A stretch of DNA of 64,000 bases from Patiria pectinifera (taxonomy: Eukaryota > Echinodermata > Asteroidea > Valvatida > Asterinidae), in contig CM057135.1 of NCBI GenBank assembly GCA_029964075.1, positions 6,743,001 through 6,807,000 on the forward strand, given 5' to 3'. Position 1 is the first letter of the stretch. The number at the start of each line of letters is the position of its first letter. Below the pieces are notes generated by a model. The model was not told the origin of the DNA. It made no database searches and was given only the letters and a program-made list of their open reading frames with translations. The position numbers and the translations under genes are program-made. Of the stretch, positions 11,804-22,960 are shown piece after piece.

Positions 11804-12052
11804 GTGCTGGCCCCCTGGACGGTTGGAGAGCAGGCGGTGACCGGTTTCTGCGGCTGGTGGAAACCTTCACAGAAGGTGCGGGTTTTTAGAAATCCAGCGG
11901 CGTTTGATAGTGTACGCGAAGGCAAGGGATTGTACACCTTCTTAAAGGACTGTTTCGATTTTGCTATTGAAAATGCCGGTGAAGACATCGCCATTCCTAC
12001 TAACTCAGCTGAAGCCGAAGAGGTGTACAGAGCTTTAGAGCGGGTGGTTTAA
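11804..12052 (+). CDS. Orphan ORF, possible 3' exon
   Basis: An 82-codon open frame with protein-like composition. Its second half (DCFDFAIENAGEDIAIPTNS) is amphipathic and acidic, and it ends with a stop at 12050. A polyadenylation signal AATAAA lies 55 bp further at 12107, which fits a last exon. No homologous family is recognised, and the start codon may be artificial because upstream in-frame sequence is repeat. Confidence 0.3.
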   Translation: MLAPWTVGEQAVTGFCGWWKPSQKVRVFRNPAAFDSVREGKGLYTFLKDCFDFAIENAGEDIAIPTNSAEAEEVYRALERVV

Positions 12053-12119
12053 CTGACATGTTTATAGAATCATAGAGCAAGGAACATGTTAGAACTATTA
12101 CAGGACAATAAAGTTGGTA

Positions 12120-12769
12120 TATACGTGTCCATCAATACAAAACGTTTAATAAACACATTTAATGAAATGGTATGCAGCAATAACCTTATTTGCATTTGTA
12201 GGCCTTTAATTCAGTTTTGAAAATGTGTCATTCAGAGCGCACTCTACTTAACCTCCTTTTTATTTAAACACTACATAAATTTATTTTCATATATTTCAGC
12301 AACGTCGACGTACATTGATGTAACGATGTTAATATTAGAATCACGCGTTTTGAGTCGCTTTGAACTCTTTATTGAACCGATCCTAGCCATAGGCGAAGAT
12401 CATAGCTGTTTTAGATACTGCTCCACCATCTACTACCATGAAAAGTGTCAGAGCGGAAGTTTTTCCAAAAGTCCACCGATTTATAAATGAAAGGGTTGCA
12501 AAAAGACTAACGGTAGTTATAGGCCCATTTCTGTTGTGTGTCATATAGCTTACATTATTGAAAAAGAAGTTTAAATTTAACTTTTAGACTATCTCACTGA
12601 TCATGCCATCTCTAATAATCACTAATAATCATTTGCAATTTTAAAGACTCATTCTACCCAATCTAGGTTGCACCTTGATGTCGGATGAATTTTGAATGAG
12701 CATGAATAAGCGTGAATTTATTGTTTCTTGTTATTTAGATATATCTAATTGTTTTGATATATACTTTAT
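12120..12769. other. Spacer, no gene seen
   Basis: AT-rich sequence; contains a short GAACCGATCCTAGCCATAGG stretch that resembles the start of a non-coding repeat. No supported gene. Confidence 0.3.
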
Positions 12770-13525
12770 GATCTTTTGCTTTTAAAACTGAATAAGCATG
12801 GTTTGTTTAATACTGAGTATAATTTGTTTAAGAACTACATTACTGAGTATAATTTGTTTAAGAACTACATTTCTAAAAGGAAACAAGTTTTGAAGTGCCA
12901 TGGTAAAGTTTCTAGTGCTAAAAGTACTGCTGTTGGAGTTTCAAAGGGAAGTTTTCTTGAGGTTGGACCAATTCCTTGTATTCTTTTTTTTATGATATTA
13001 CTCAAAGTGTTTATTTTAGTACTTGCACTATTTTTGCTGATGGTGTCGTTATTTATACTGCAGGGAATAATGTGGATGCCACTTACCTACTGTTACAATC
13101 AAGTTTTGACGATATCATTACATGGTATGAAAGCAATAGACTTCGTATTAACCTAGATAAGACTAAAATTACGTCTTCAAATCTCGTCATTCCAACAATA
13201 CTGATAAATTTAATGTCTCTCTACAGGGCACTCAACTAGAGCAGGTTAATAGTGTTATATACCTGAAGGTTGTAGAAGTTGACAAAAACCTTAACTGGGA
13301 TTTAGGAATCTTTGTAAATCCATTGCTTACAACGTGTATTCTTTAAGTCTTAGACACACAATTAACAATCGGTTAATGGATACGCTTTATAAAAACAAGT
13401 ATTTAACCTTGTCTGGATTATGACTGCTCTTTTGGTGGTAATTGCTCAACGACTATTAGAAAAGCCCTACTCAGACTGCAAAAATGATCTGCATGTACTG
13501 TCTCAGGTAACTTTGAGTATATTAA
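12770..13525 (+). pseudogene. LINE reverse transcriptase fragment
   Basis: Translation in two frames gives LNKHGLFNTEYNLFKNYI, KRKQVLKCHGKVSSA, a G(V)xxGSFL block, and FADGVVIYTAGNNVDATYLL followed by WYESNRLRINLDKTKI. These are consecutive RT blocks of a jockey/CR1-type LINE. The catalytic FADD is altered to FADG, a TTACTGAGTATAATTTG segment is tandemly duplicated, and frames change at about 12960 and 13200. The fragment runs to about 13525, where it meets the Gypsy-1 LTR. Confidence 0.75.
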
Positions 13526-13528
13526 TAC

Positions 13529-14173
13529 TGTAACGAAATATTGCTTCGTGCACTGGGCTTCCGTAGCTGCTGACCGCTGGTGCGCAGGCTGTGTTCCGTG
13601 TGGCAGTGCGCGTCGCTGGTGCTCTGCGTGCCGTGTATATAAGCGCACTGCACGTGCGTCGCGGGCGTCTTTCCGCTGCTTGCTCTTGCTCCGTGCGGAC
13701 GAAAGCAAGTACGCTCTGCTGTTGCTCGCTGGCTGTTGGATTGGTGGGATTAGGCTGTGCCCCGTGAACCCTGGTTGCGGGGTGAGTAGCTGCGTCTTAG
13801 GCTTATCGGTCCCGATGTCTATTGTGATTACCCGATTGGTGATTGTTTGTGATTCTTAATTATAAAGTCCCCAAGAGATAATCATCATTATTGTACGAAT
13901 CAACCCTGCAATTAGCGCCTATATAGGAACCTGTGAATTGCTTTGAATAAATCAACCAGTTCAAGTATATAAGCCTGGTGTGGTGCATAATCTTTGACGT
14001 GTCTACCCTTGTGTGGTGAGCGTGTGTGCGTGGTGTGCAGACCTAGGCGCCTGGAGGTAGACTTCCCCCAAAACGAGTCCGCCCCTCAGGCCTCTGCGTT
14101 TACCGCTCGTCGTGGAGGCCGAAGCCCATTATTTAGTCAGCGGCAGACGCCGCCTGGTATAAAGTCCGCTACA
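13529..14173 (+). repeat. 5' LTR of Gypsy-1
   Basis: Starts TGTAACGAAATATTG and ends GCTACA, giving the usual TG...CA borders and ~645 bp. A TATA box (GTATATAAGCG) lies at about 13633-13643 and an AATAAA signal at about 13946. The primer binding site follows three bases later. The partner 3' LTR is not in the window, so the boundary rests on these signals alone. Confidence 0.7.
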
Positions 14174-14176
14174 AAT

Positions 14177-14193
14177 TGGTGTCAGAAGTGGGA
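14177..14193 (+). promoter_or_regulatory. Primer binding site, tRNA-Leu type
   Basis: TGGTGTCAGAAGTGGGA is the reverse complement of the 3' end (with CCA) of an animal leucine tRNA such as tRNA-Leu(CAA), by recall. The identical 17 bases occur at 21484-21500 in Gypsy-2. Confidence 0.8.
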
Positions 14194-14326
14194 TAGGCGT
14201 TGGGTTAACTTCACCTGCATAGGAAACATTTTACATCATCTTTACAGGACACACAATTTACTTCACCTGCATAGGACAAATTAAATAAATCACCTGTATA
14301 GGACCTACATTAGACACTAGCGAGTT

Positions 14327-15671
14327 ATGGAACAACAGCAGCAGCAACAGAGGGACGGTCCCTTGACGAGAGACGGCAGTTGGAGAAGTTGTATACGCAG
14401 CTCCACTCAGAGTTAGACCAACTACGGGTGCAGTTAGGTGAAATAGATGTCAAGAGGCCACGAGTACCGGAAGGGACGATGGAGTTTGAATCACCACCTT
14501 CGAGAGGAAGGTATAATGATGATTATACTGGAGGGGCCTCGACGCTGGCGAACCATGGAGACACGTGTTAATTCACCAGTTTCATCATCTACAGCGATGG
14601 GCGCAGTAATTGATGGCGACGGAGTAGGCGGTGAAGACATCATGAACATTGGTTCGTCGATGGAGAGGAATTCTTTCTTGCAGCTAACAGAAAGAACGAC
14701 CGACCAATTGGAGAAGCCTTCAGTTAGAAAAGATTTGAAGCGTGAAGGGAGACACGAGGGAAATCAGGGGAAAGATGAGCCGTACGACTACGACAATTCG
14801 CCGCCCAAATATTGTGCCGGATAGATACAACGGGAAAACCTCATGGAGAGATTTCTTGCACCACTTTGAGGCTTGCAAACTTGCTAATCAATGGGATGAC
14901 AAACAGGCGAACGTTTTCTTAGCTGCCAGTCTGCAGGGGACATCCGTGAAGGTGCTGAGTAACGGACCAGCTGGTGAAGAAATAACGTATAAAGACATAA
15001 AGGACAGACTAGAAAGGAGATTTGGTCCGGGGCAGTTGTCCGAAAATCATCTGATGGAACTTCGTTGTAGGCGGCAAGGCCCGAGAGAAACCTTAAGGGA
15101 ACTTGGTCAGGCGATAAGGGAGCCGGCTACACTAGCCTATCCAGAGATTGCAGATGAGGGGAAAGACCGCCTAGCGAGAGGCCATTTTTCCGATGCAATT
15201 GGGGACCAAGCCATATGGGAGGGGATTTTTCGGGCGAGGCCGAATACGCTCGATGAGGCAATCAGAGCGGCCATAGCGACGGAGAGTTTCTTGAAAATAG
15301 AGGAACAACGGAGTGGTCACAGACAGAAACACGCTCGAGTTCTCGGTGATATTTACCGGAGAACAACTCAGGCCATACAAGAGGCACAAGTCGAAACAAG
15401 AGCTTGGGTGACAAACCAGCTTGCCAAGGCAACATCTACGGACGGACTACGGAAAGAGAAACAAGACGAAGACAGTAACACCTATCATAGACGGCGATTT
15501 ATGGCGGACGTAGTGTGCTACAGGTGTGGTAGAAACGGGCACTTCGCACGAAATTGCAGAGCCACTGCGGAAGAGGGGAAGAAGTCGGGAAACGGGCTGC
15601 AGCCGACCCAGAGGCCCGAGGGAAAGCTGCCTGGAGACGAGGGCCAAAACATCAAGACGCACGACCAGTAA
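14327..15671 (+). pseudogene. gag: Gypsy-1 gag (capsid and CCHC zinc knuckle)
   Basis: Gag forms the particle and binds the RNA. The ATG at 14327 opens a Gln-rich start. Frames then change several times: a coiled-coil segment (LEKLYTQLHSELDQLRVQL) is in the frame of 14380, and the main frame is 14742-15671. The capsid part shows RYNGKTSWRDFLHHFEAC, ASLQGTS, ERRFGPGQLSENHLMELR and LRELGQAI. It ends with CYRCGRNGHFARNC, a CX2CX4HX4C knuckle near 15518-15560. Gypsy-2 Gag is clearly homologous. The stop at 15669 overlaps pol by 118 nt. N-terminal frameshifts make it a probable pseudogene. Confidence 0.85.
15587..15593 (+). promoter_or_regulatory. Candidate -1 ribosomal frameshift site G_GGA_AAC
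   Basis: GGGAAAC lies in the gag-pol overlap with GGA and AAC as zero-frame gag codons, the correct phasing for X_XXY_YYZ slippage. Pol is in the -1 frame and open through it. The same heptamer recurs in the same place and phase in Gypsy-2 (37826-37832). Downstream RNA structure was not computed. Confidence 0.65.
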
Positions 15672-18510
15672 CAGGCGAGCGCACCGACAAAAACACAATA
15701 TTGCCAAAGGTGAGCGCAAAGGGAGGCATGTATGTTCCTGCAGTGATACGGGGGCAGCATGCGAAACTGCTAATAGACACCGGAGCCACGGACACATTTC
15801 TTTCATCTGCATTGTATTATAAAATCTCACCAGAACGAAGACCCCACCTTCAAGCAGATGGAACGCAAATTAAGAATGCTGATGGTTCAGTTATAGCGAC
15901 ACTGGGCAGCGCCTGGATGGAGGTGCAGGTAGGAAAGACTACACACGCTGTATATGCAACATTTGGAGCCTGTCCGACAATGGATGGCATCTTGGGCATA
16001 GATTTTTTGCTACCGACGTGCGGAACACTTAACTTCAGAACACTGGAATTATCCGTCAATGGCGAGCGGGTGCAGTGTAGTGATGGAATGGGGTCAGCTT
16101 TTTGTTCAAGAATCGTCATTGGACGGACTACAAGGGTGCCTGCTGGACACGAAGCAATTTTGCAAGGGCACGTAACTGGCAAGGTGCAGGTTAATGGCAT
16201 TGGAGTAATTGAGCCGGCTGACCGGAATGATATTTCCGACAGGGGAATGCTTGTGGCACGGACAGTGGTGACTGCAGAACAGGGTGTTCTGCCGATCCGT
16301 GTGTTTAACCCGGGTAGGCGTGAATGCGTAGTCCGTAGAGGGACTATGGCTGGCTACCTTACTCCTGTAGAGGTGGACGAGATAGAGGAGACACAAGGCG
16401 CACAATCTCAAGCGGCTGGATCAGAAGACGTTCCTGATCACCTTGCAGATTTATTTAGCAGATGCAAGCAGGGAGTGGACTAAAAATACCACAACGACAT
16501 TGCTAAGTTATTGCGGAATAACCAGGATGTGTTCTCCAGAGGCGATGAGGACATTGGTAGGACAGACTGTGTCAAGCATCACATTGAAACGGGCGATGCA
16601 GCGCCTGTGAAGCAAAGACCGAGAAGGTATTTGCCAACACGTCAAGTGCAGAAATAGCTTGCTGGTGGACAGATAGCACAATCAGACAGTCCATGGGCAT
16701 CCAACGTCGTGCTTGTAAACAAGAAAGACGGGACAAAGAGATTCTGTATTGACTATCTCCGCCTGATCTCATTGACAATAAAGGACGCATACCCAATACC
16801 GCGTATCGATGATACACTAGACACCTTGGCAGGGGCCAAGTGGTTTTCCACGTTGGATCTCGCTGCAGGGTATTGGCAGGTAGAGCTGGACGACGAGGCC
16901 AAGAAGAAATCAGCATTCGTGGTCCGTGGTGGTCTGTACTGCTGGCGGGTCATGCCATTCGGCCTCTGCAATGCCCCCTCCACATGTGAGAGGTTAATGG
17001 AGCGGGTTGTGGCGGGCCTCCAGTGGGACATGCTCCTAGTGTATCTTGATGACGTAATAATCTTTGCCAAGACTGTAGAAGAGCTAAGACGCCTTGAGGT
17101 GGTCTTTCAACGCCTTCGAGGGGCGGGTTTGAAACTTAAGCCAAAAAAAGTGTGAGTTGTTCAAGCAGCAGGTGTTGTACCTAGGGCATGTCGTATCAAG
17201 CGAGGGCGTTGCTACGGATCCAGAGAAGATACGGGTAGTACGCGACTGGCCGACTCCAACAACTGTAACCGAGGTCCAAAGTTTCATAGAATTTGCGTCA
17301 TATTATAGGCGTTTCGTGAAGGGATTCGCCAACATAGCCCGACCCCTGCATCGCTTGACGGAGAAAGAAAGGCAGTTTAAGTGGGGCGACGATTGTGAAA
17401 CATCGTTTCAACGGCTCAAGGGACTGCTCCAAGCGGCACCTATATTGGCTTACCCTAACCCTGAAGAAGATAACATCCTTGATACAGACGCCAGCAACGT
17501 AGGCATAAGTGCTGTTCTTTCTCAGTTGGTGGATGGACAGGAAAGAGTCATTGCCTATGGAAGCAGGGCCCTGAGTAAACCAGAGAAGAACTATTGCGTT
17601 ACACGCATAACCATAATAACCATCACCATAAGAACTGACCACGGGGCACTCCGGTGGATACTCAACTTCCGTGATCCACTGGGCCAAATAGCACGTTGAC
17701 TACAGGTACTCAGCGAGTACGATATCACCATAGTTCACAGGGCAGGACGTTCCCATGGAAACGCGGATGGTCTCTCACGCCGGCCGTGTCCACAGTGTGG
17801 TATGGATGACAGAGATATAACAGCAAAGACCTATCCAGGCGACGTGGACCAAAGAGGAGACGAGACGAAACCCGTGGAAGAACCTACAGTACGAATTGTG
17901 ACAATAGAACCAACAGTAGCACACGAATCATGGAGACGGGAACAGAAGGACGATCAAACACTTGGTTGGATCCTAAGGGCGAAGGCTGCTGCCACACCTC
18001 GACCAGAGTGGTCAGAGATTACATCAAGTTCGCCTTCAGTGAAGTCGTATTGGCTGCGGTGGGACCAGATAGAGATTAGGAAAGGACTCTTGTGTAAGAG
18101 GTGGGAGTCGGATGATGGCGGGCAGATACGATACCAGGTTATTGTGCCAAAACCACATCGGCAAGAGGTAGTGGACGAACTTCACGGGGGACAGACAGGA
18201 GGACACCTTGGTCAGAAGAAAACATTGGCAAAGGTGCGCCAGAGATTTTATTGGTTTGGGATGAATGCCGATGTTAGGTCCTTTGTCAGGCAGTGTGACA
18301 TCTGCGCCTCAAAGAAGTCGCCTACTAAACGTCGAAGAGCCCCACTGCAACAGTACGTAGTTGGTGCCCCAATGCAGCGTGTGGCACTGGACATCCTTGG
18401 ACCTCTTCCAGAAACCGAACGTGGCAACAAATATGTGTTAGTCGTTGGCGACTACTTCAGCAAATGGATAGAAGCGTATCCAGTGCCTGACGAGAGAACA
18501 GAGACTGTGC
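15594..18510 (+). pseudogene. pol: Gypsy-1 pol: protease, RT, RNase H, partial integrase
   Basis: Domains in order: retropepsin with LLIDTGATDTFL (about 15768); RT with FCIDYLRL, LDLAAGYWQVEL, MPFGLCNAP and catalytic YLDDVIIF (about 17040); RNase H start with DTDASNVGISAVLSQ (about 17485); then the integrase zinc domain HGGQTGGHLG...CDIC (about 18180-18305) and the first catalytic Asp block ALDILGPLP. Defects: stops at 16481, 16656 and 17697, a frameshift at the A-run near 17150, an internal RNase H deletion near 17610, and loss of everything after about 18510 (rest of the DDE core, C-terminal domain, 3' LTR). Known Ty3/Gypsy order PR-RT-RH-IN is kept. Confidence 0.9.
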
Positions 18511-20500
18511 ACAGTGGTTTAAGAAAAATTCCCCCAATATTATGCCTTAATTTAGTTTAGTTGTATCTAATGAGTCAATTTATAGCAGATAAAAATATTT
18601 TTTCCAACATCTTTACCGTTTATATCACTTAAGTACAAAACTTCACAAAACTAAGAGGGTTAGTCTTATTACAGTAGGCACATTAGTGCAACAATAACAA
18701 AACCTGTTTTTCTATACCGAAATTATATCTTCAGACAGAAAACTGTGCATCATCTTGTAGCTTGTTTAGTACCCTTTAAGCTAATTTAACACTTGTTATG
18801 AAAAGTGTTTCAAAAAGTGCAGAAATTTGCGGGGACAACTTACGGTAAATTATTGAGAAGTAACCCCAAAAGCAAAACAAACTCAAGTTATGTTTGCTGA
18901 TACATTTTTACAATCGGCCATAAACGGCCTGGGTAAAATTGTCTATTTTCTTCATAAATTGGTACTCTGATTATTTGGCTACAAATATAATCAACCGGAA
19001 AAGTCGCGCAATGCATCGTTGTGCCGAAGAAAATCAACTTTGTAAGCAGTCCTCAGCTGAGATTTAACGTAAAACGCTGTCGCTGGCGACAAAGTGAACA
19101 GCGCCCTCTATTGTTGAGACTTGTCTAGCGTGATCGCTGTGTTGGGCTCGGTGTCGTCGATGGCACTTCGGAAATTTGTGTAAGAAGGTTCAAATCTCGG
19201 GGCTCGTGTGGGATTTATAGTTAACCATTATTGAAGAAATTGAGCTGTTAATGGTTTTCTTTTTCCTGGAAAATGTAGATAGAATTAGAGATGAAAAGAT
19301 TTTATTTTTTGCTTAATGTTTTGGTGTAGGCCCACACTGGGCGCGGTCAGCAAAACGACAACACCATGTTCCTGGTGTTTGTGATTTCAGCCAACCAAAC
19401 GTGGTTTCCCCACGGAAGCCAGATACTTGCAAGCACTATTTTTTTGATAATAATGTCCAGCCACAATTCCTGACCAGAGCCGTCATTGTGATGTAAAGCA
19501 TAGACAATGACTTAAATGTAAACACTGAGATTATAATATTTTCTGATAATTTTATTCTTATTTTTCTGTATGACTTTTCTGAAACCAAGCCCTTACGTCC
19601 CCCATTTTCTTCTTATGATAAGGACTCCTTCACTCCATTGTGCATGGTCACACATTTTTTTTAAGTTCCTTTAATTTGGCAATGGACAAGAAGATCGGAC
19701 AAACAAATACGCCACCCTCTAAATGAGACGTGGAATAAATATCTAAAGAGAAGGGTTGGCCGGAACAAGAGGCCAGATTATATAAGAACTTATAATAGAC
19801 TTCAACCGACACAGGAGAAGGTTACAAACTGAACATTTCTAAGCGATTAAGAAAACTTAGGGAGAATTAGATATGAGCCGAATTTAATAGATCACCACCG
19901 CAGCTACTCTCTCAAAAACCAACCACATTTTCTTTTATGAACATTTTATAAGTTTTTAAAAAGAGCCGTCTCAAAAACAAATGCTCGACACTTTATCAAT
20001 TACTGTTGCGGAGGTGATGGATTTCACAATTACATATATGTCAGAAGGGGATGAAGCTGATGTTACCAAAGCTGAGCTTGATCGCCCGAGAATTAATCCT
20101 CTAGATGAAGTGGGACCGCGCCAGCAGCAGAAGAACGGGCGCCGGATATTAGATGAATTGAGGAAAGCCATTTTTGTGAGAGCAGTGGCCCAATATATGA
20201 TTTTATCTGTTTTCACAAATAAGTCTCAATAATTACAGGTTTTCTCTTAGCTAGAAGGAACAAATAAAGGCTGCACCACTTAAGAGCACCATTTTCGGAT
20301 TTCCATGGTAAAATACAACAGAAAATAATAGTAAGATTAATGATAAAATTTTGCAAATAAATAGCCTTATCACAAGGAATATATTTAAAAATAATAACAA
20401 AGTAATCACCTTGAAAACTTGCATTTGCAAGCTGGTTTAATCCTTATTTAACATAGTAAATCTAAAATTAACAAAAAAAACAAAAAAAACAAATTGGTTT

Positions 20501-20699
20501 CCGTGCCGGTGTAGCGTGAATATCCGACTCCATGAAATGTAGACTCATCGGTAGTACTGCGCACGCGTGAGTACGATACTATGCTATTTTTAGGATCGTT
20601 TCGGGAGAGTAAACTGTCACGTGCGAGGGATTAACCAATAATAGGGAAAAAGGGGTCCGATTTTCATAGGAGTAGGATTTTCACGTGACACCGGCACGG
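20501..20699. mobile_element. MITE with CCGTGCCGGTGT inverted ends
   Basis: The left end CCGTGCCGGTGTAGCGTGAA and the right end TTTTCACGTGACACCGGCACGG (split here: TTTTCACGTGACACC GGCACGG) are inverted over about 30 bp. Length is 199 bp. A related copy lies at 8053-8205. No convincing target duplication. Confidence 0.65.
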
Positions 20700-20747
20700 T
20701 GATGAGAAGCGATCGACGTGTAATAAACGTTAATGCAAAAATCGTCA

Positions 20748-20780
20748 CAAGAGGGCGCCATTGATAACTAGCGCCCTCTT
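20748..20780. repeat. Short inverted repeat AAGAGGGCGC
   Basis: AAGAGGGCGCC and AGCGCCCTCTT face each other across about 12 bases, able to form a short hairpin. The same 10-mer occurs near 31880 and 50435. Confidence 0.5.
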
Positions 20781-20955
20781 TTGAAATTAAGCTCCAATTT
20801 TTGACAATTTCGGTGGGTTACGTTTTTAGATAATTGCCAGCCTAGTTTTCTGTACCCAGAGATGGTATTTAAACATGCTTGATGTATTTTATAGGACATT
20901 TGACGGTTTAAAGTCCTGCAATATAACGATGTCTGGGTCACATATGGTTTTAAAC

Positions 20956-21481
20956 CACTGAGTATTGTTGACTTAGCCGTGCATTGTTTACATTAGTGCA
21001 CATTGTTGACTTACCAGTGCATTGTTTACATTAGTGCACTTTGTTGACTTACCAGTGCATTGTTTACATTGGGCGCATTGCTCAAGCTGTGCGCGTTAAT
21101 TTCTGCTTAGGTGAGCTGTTAGCTGACTTGCAAGTGTATTTAAGTGACCCTGATAATTAACCACCTCATTAAGTCTCAATCACTACTGCATATTTCTTGA
21201 TTATTGTATAATAAATTACGATTATATTTGTTGTGCCGACATTCCTGTGGTCCAGGTGCATTTGTTGTCGGTTTATTGTGCAATTAACGGTGGGTAATCA
21301 CAATCATCATAATCGGCGGTATATTTCCTCCCAAACGGACCTGCTCCGTAGGCCTTGAGGTCGCTCTGAGTGGCCTCTCGTCTTGGGGAAAGCTTGCGTT
21401 CGGGAAGATCAGCTGCACTCTAATAGGTGTCAGACTTGGTACCAACGAACTTAGGTTTGGCCCCGGGAGATCCCCGCCACA
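20956..21481 (+). repeat. 5' LTR of Gypsy-2 (5'-truncated)
   Basis: Matches the 3' LTR over about 430 bp with roughly 14 differences by eye, ending ...CCGCCACA just before the primer site. AATAAA lies at about 21209. The upstream U3 differs: here it has ~40-bp repeats of CATTGTTGACTTACCAGTGC, while the 3' copy has ~20-bp repeats. The left border is cut at about 20951-20956. Confidence 0.85.
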
Positions 21482-21483
21482 AA

Positions 21484-21500
21484 TGGTGTCAGAAGTGGGA
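21484..21500 (+). promoter_or_regulatory. Primer binding site, tRNA-Leu type
   Basis: TGGTGTCAGAAGTGGGA, two bases after the LTR end, identical to the site in Gypsy-1. Confidence 0.8.
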
Positions 21501-21641
21501 TGATTATGATTGATTAAGTGATTTGTCTGCTAAATTATTTGATTGCACATTGTGTTTTGCATTGTATTGCTAATTGTACTGTGGTTTAATCGGTTGTTTG
21601 TTGTTTGTTTTCGTGTGTGATTGTTGTGGTTGTTTTCAATT

Positions 21642-22563
21642 ATGAGCAAAGGCTCGCTGGGTCAAGCGAGCACCTCACGTGCTGAGGCCGAGGTGCAGCG
21701 ACTGCGAATGGAAGCTCAATGGAAGTTGGAGGCTGCCATGGAGATGCAGTCGGGTGGTTCCCCAGATGGAAGGAACACGATCACGCCAGGTGGGAGCCGG
21801 CGTATGTTCCATCAGGTAGGTACCGATGTTGAGCTGAGGTTGCCCGAAGAGACTACTGGGTATGTCTCCGGAGCAACGGGGAAACCAGAGTCAGACACAA
21901 AGATGGTGATTGACGGGGCCCACAAACGTGGGAGGGAGGTGAGCTTTATGGAAAGTACGCCTCTAAAAGACTCAGGCTCAAGGATAAAACCCCAAGCAGG
22001 GTCGACGCCAATCGCCTTGGGAAGCGAGAGTCAAGTCATAGACGACTTAACGCTGTTCCTGTCCGGGCAAGATGGCGTGGAACAGGGTAAGCCAAGCACT
22101 AACCCGTTCGTTTGTGATAGGGAAAAAGTGAACCCTACACAAGTGTACAGCGATCTGCTAAGTTTCACAACTCGACCAGTCGAGGCGAAAAACAGCAGTT
22201 CAGCTGAAAGAGTGGACAGCTCGTCAGTAGGTCCTTGGCCACTGAAACAAGAGGCACGTGTCCATGGCGACTTAGGTCTGAAGGGAAGTGTAGGGCCACC
22301 AAATCGTAGGCCAAACATAACCCCTGACCGGTACAGCGGGAAAGTGCTCTGGAAGGAGTACTTCCGGCATTTCGAGTCATGCCGTGAGGTAAACCAGTGG
22401 AGCGAAGAGCAAGCTGCGAAGTGGTTATCCGCAAGCTTGCAAGGGGATGCTTTACGGTTGGTGGGCGACTCTGGGCAAAAGCACACGTACAGTGCGCTTG
22501 TCAAGTTGCTAGAGCGTAGGTTTGGGTCAGCTCGACAGAGTGAGAATTATCTCGTTGAGCTAA
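21642..22563 (+). pseudogene. gag: Gypsy-2 gag, first part
   Basis: The ATG at 21642 is the first in a frame open to the insertion. The N-terminal ~210 residues are polar and low-complexity. Capsid homology begins at RRPNITPDRYSGKVLWKEYF and continues through HFESCREVNQW, SASLQGDALRL and ERRFGSARQSENYLVEL, parallel to Gypsy-1 Gag. The frame is split at 22563 by the CACTA element. It resumes at 37294 with phase preserved, so gag was intact here before insertion. Confidence 0.88.
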
Positions 22564-22578
22564 CCCTTACAGAAAATT

Positions 22579-22960
22579 GAGCTTGCCGCAAGCTTGCGAC
22601 TAGCTTGTCACAAGCGTGCGGCAAACTTAATAAGCTCGCTGCAAGCTCGGATGGGCTTGCGCTCTTTTCCGTAAGCTTAATACTAACTCGCTGCAAGCCC
22701 GTAAGCTTGCTGCAAGCTAGCCGCAAGCTTGCAATTTTGTAATAGCTCTTTGCAAGCTTGCTGCAATTTCTGCTAGCTTGCCGCAAGCTCGCTGGAAGAT
22801 AACCGCAAGCTTGCTATTTTGTAATAGCTCTTTGCGAGCTTGCCGCAATTTCTGCAAGCTTGCCTCAAGCAATTAATATCCAAAGTTGGAATATCTCTCC
22901 GCAAGTTTGCCACACTTCCTGCAAGCTCGCCGCAAGCTTGCCAGGTTTCTTGTAATTTTC
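22579..22960. repeat. CACTA left subterminal repeat array
   Basis: About 380 bp packed with GCAAGCTTGC-type 10-bp palindromes and half sites (CAAGCTTGC, GCCGCAAGC, GCTCGCTGCAAGC). In CACTA elements such subterminal motifs bind the element's own DNA-binding protein; that role is inferred here. Confidence 0.85.

Larger units (their letters stand above)
18511..20955. other. Unassigned 2.4-kb interval, possible DNA-transposon remnant
   Basis: This interval joins the broken end of Gypsy-1 to the truncated 5' LTR of Gypsy-2. Its left edge carries CAGTGGTTTAA (about 18513) and its right edge the inverse TTAAACCACTG (about 20952), an 11-bp terminal inverted repeat exactly at the two junctions. No target duplication is seen, as expected if both neighbours were joined by recombination. 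Inside are a weak ORF (19981-20232, frame EVMDFTITYMSEGDEADVTK), a ~40-codon open stretch near 19700-19830, and a MITE at 20501. No transposase is recognised. Confidence 0.35.

Noticed and set aside
19981-20232. 83-codon ORF as transposase of the 18.5-20.95 kb interval
   Set aside because: Too short and without any recognised transposase motif; kept only as a weak ORF.
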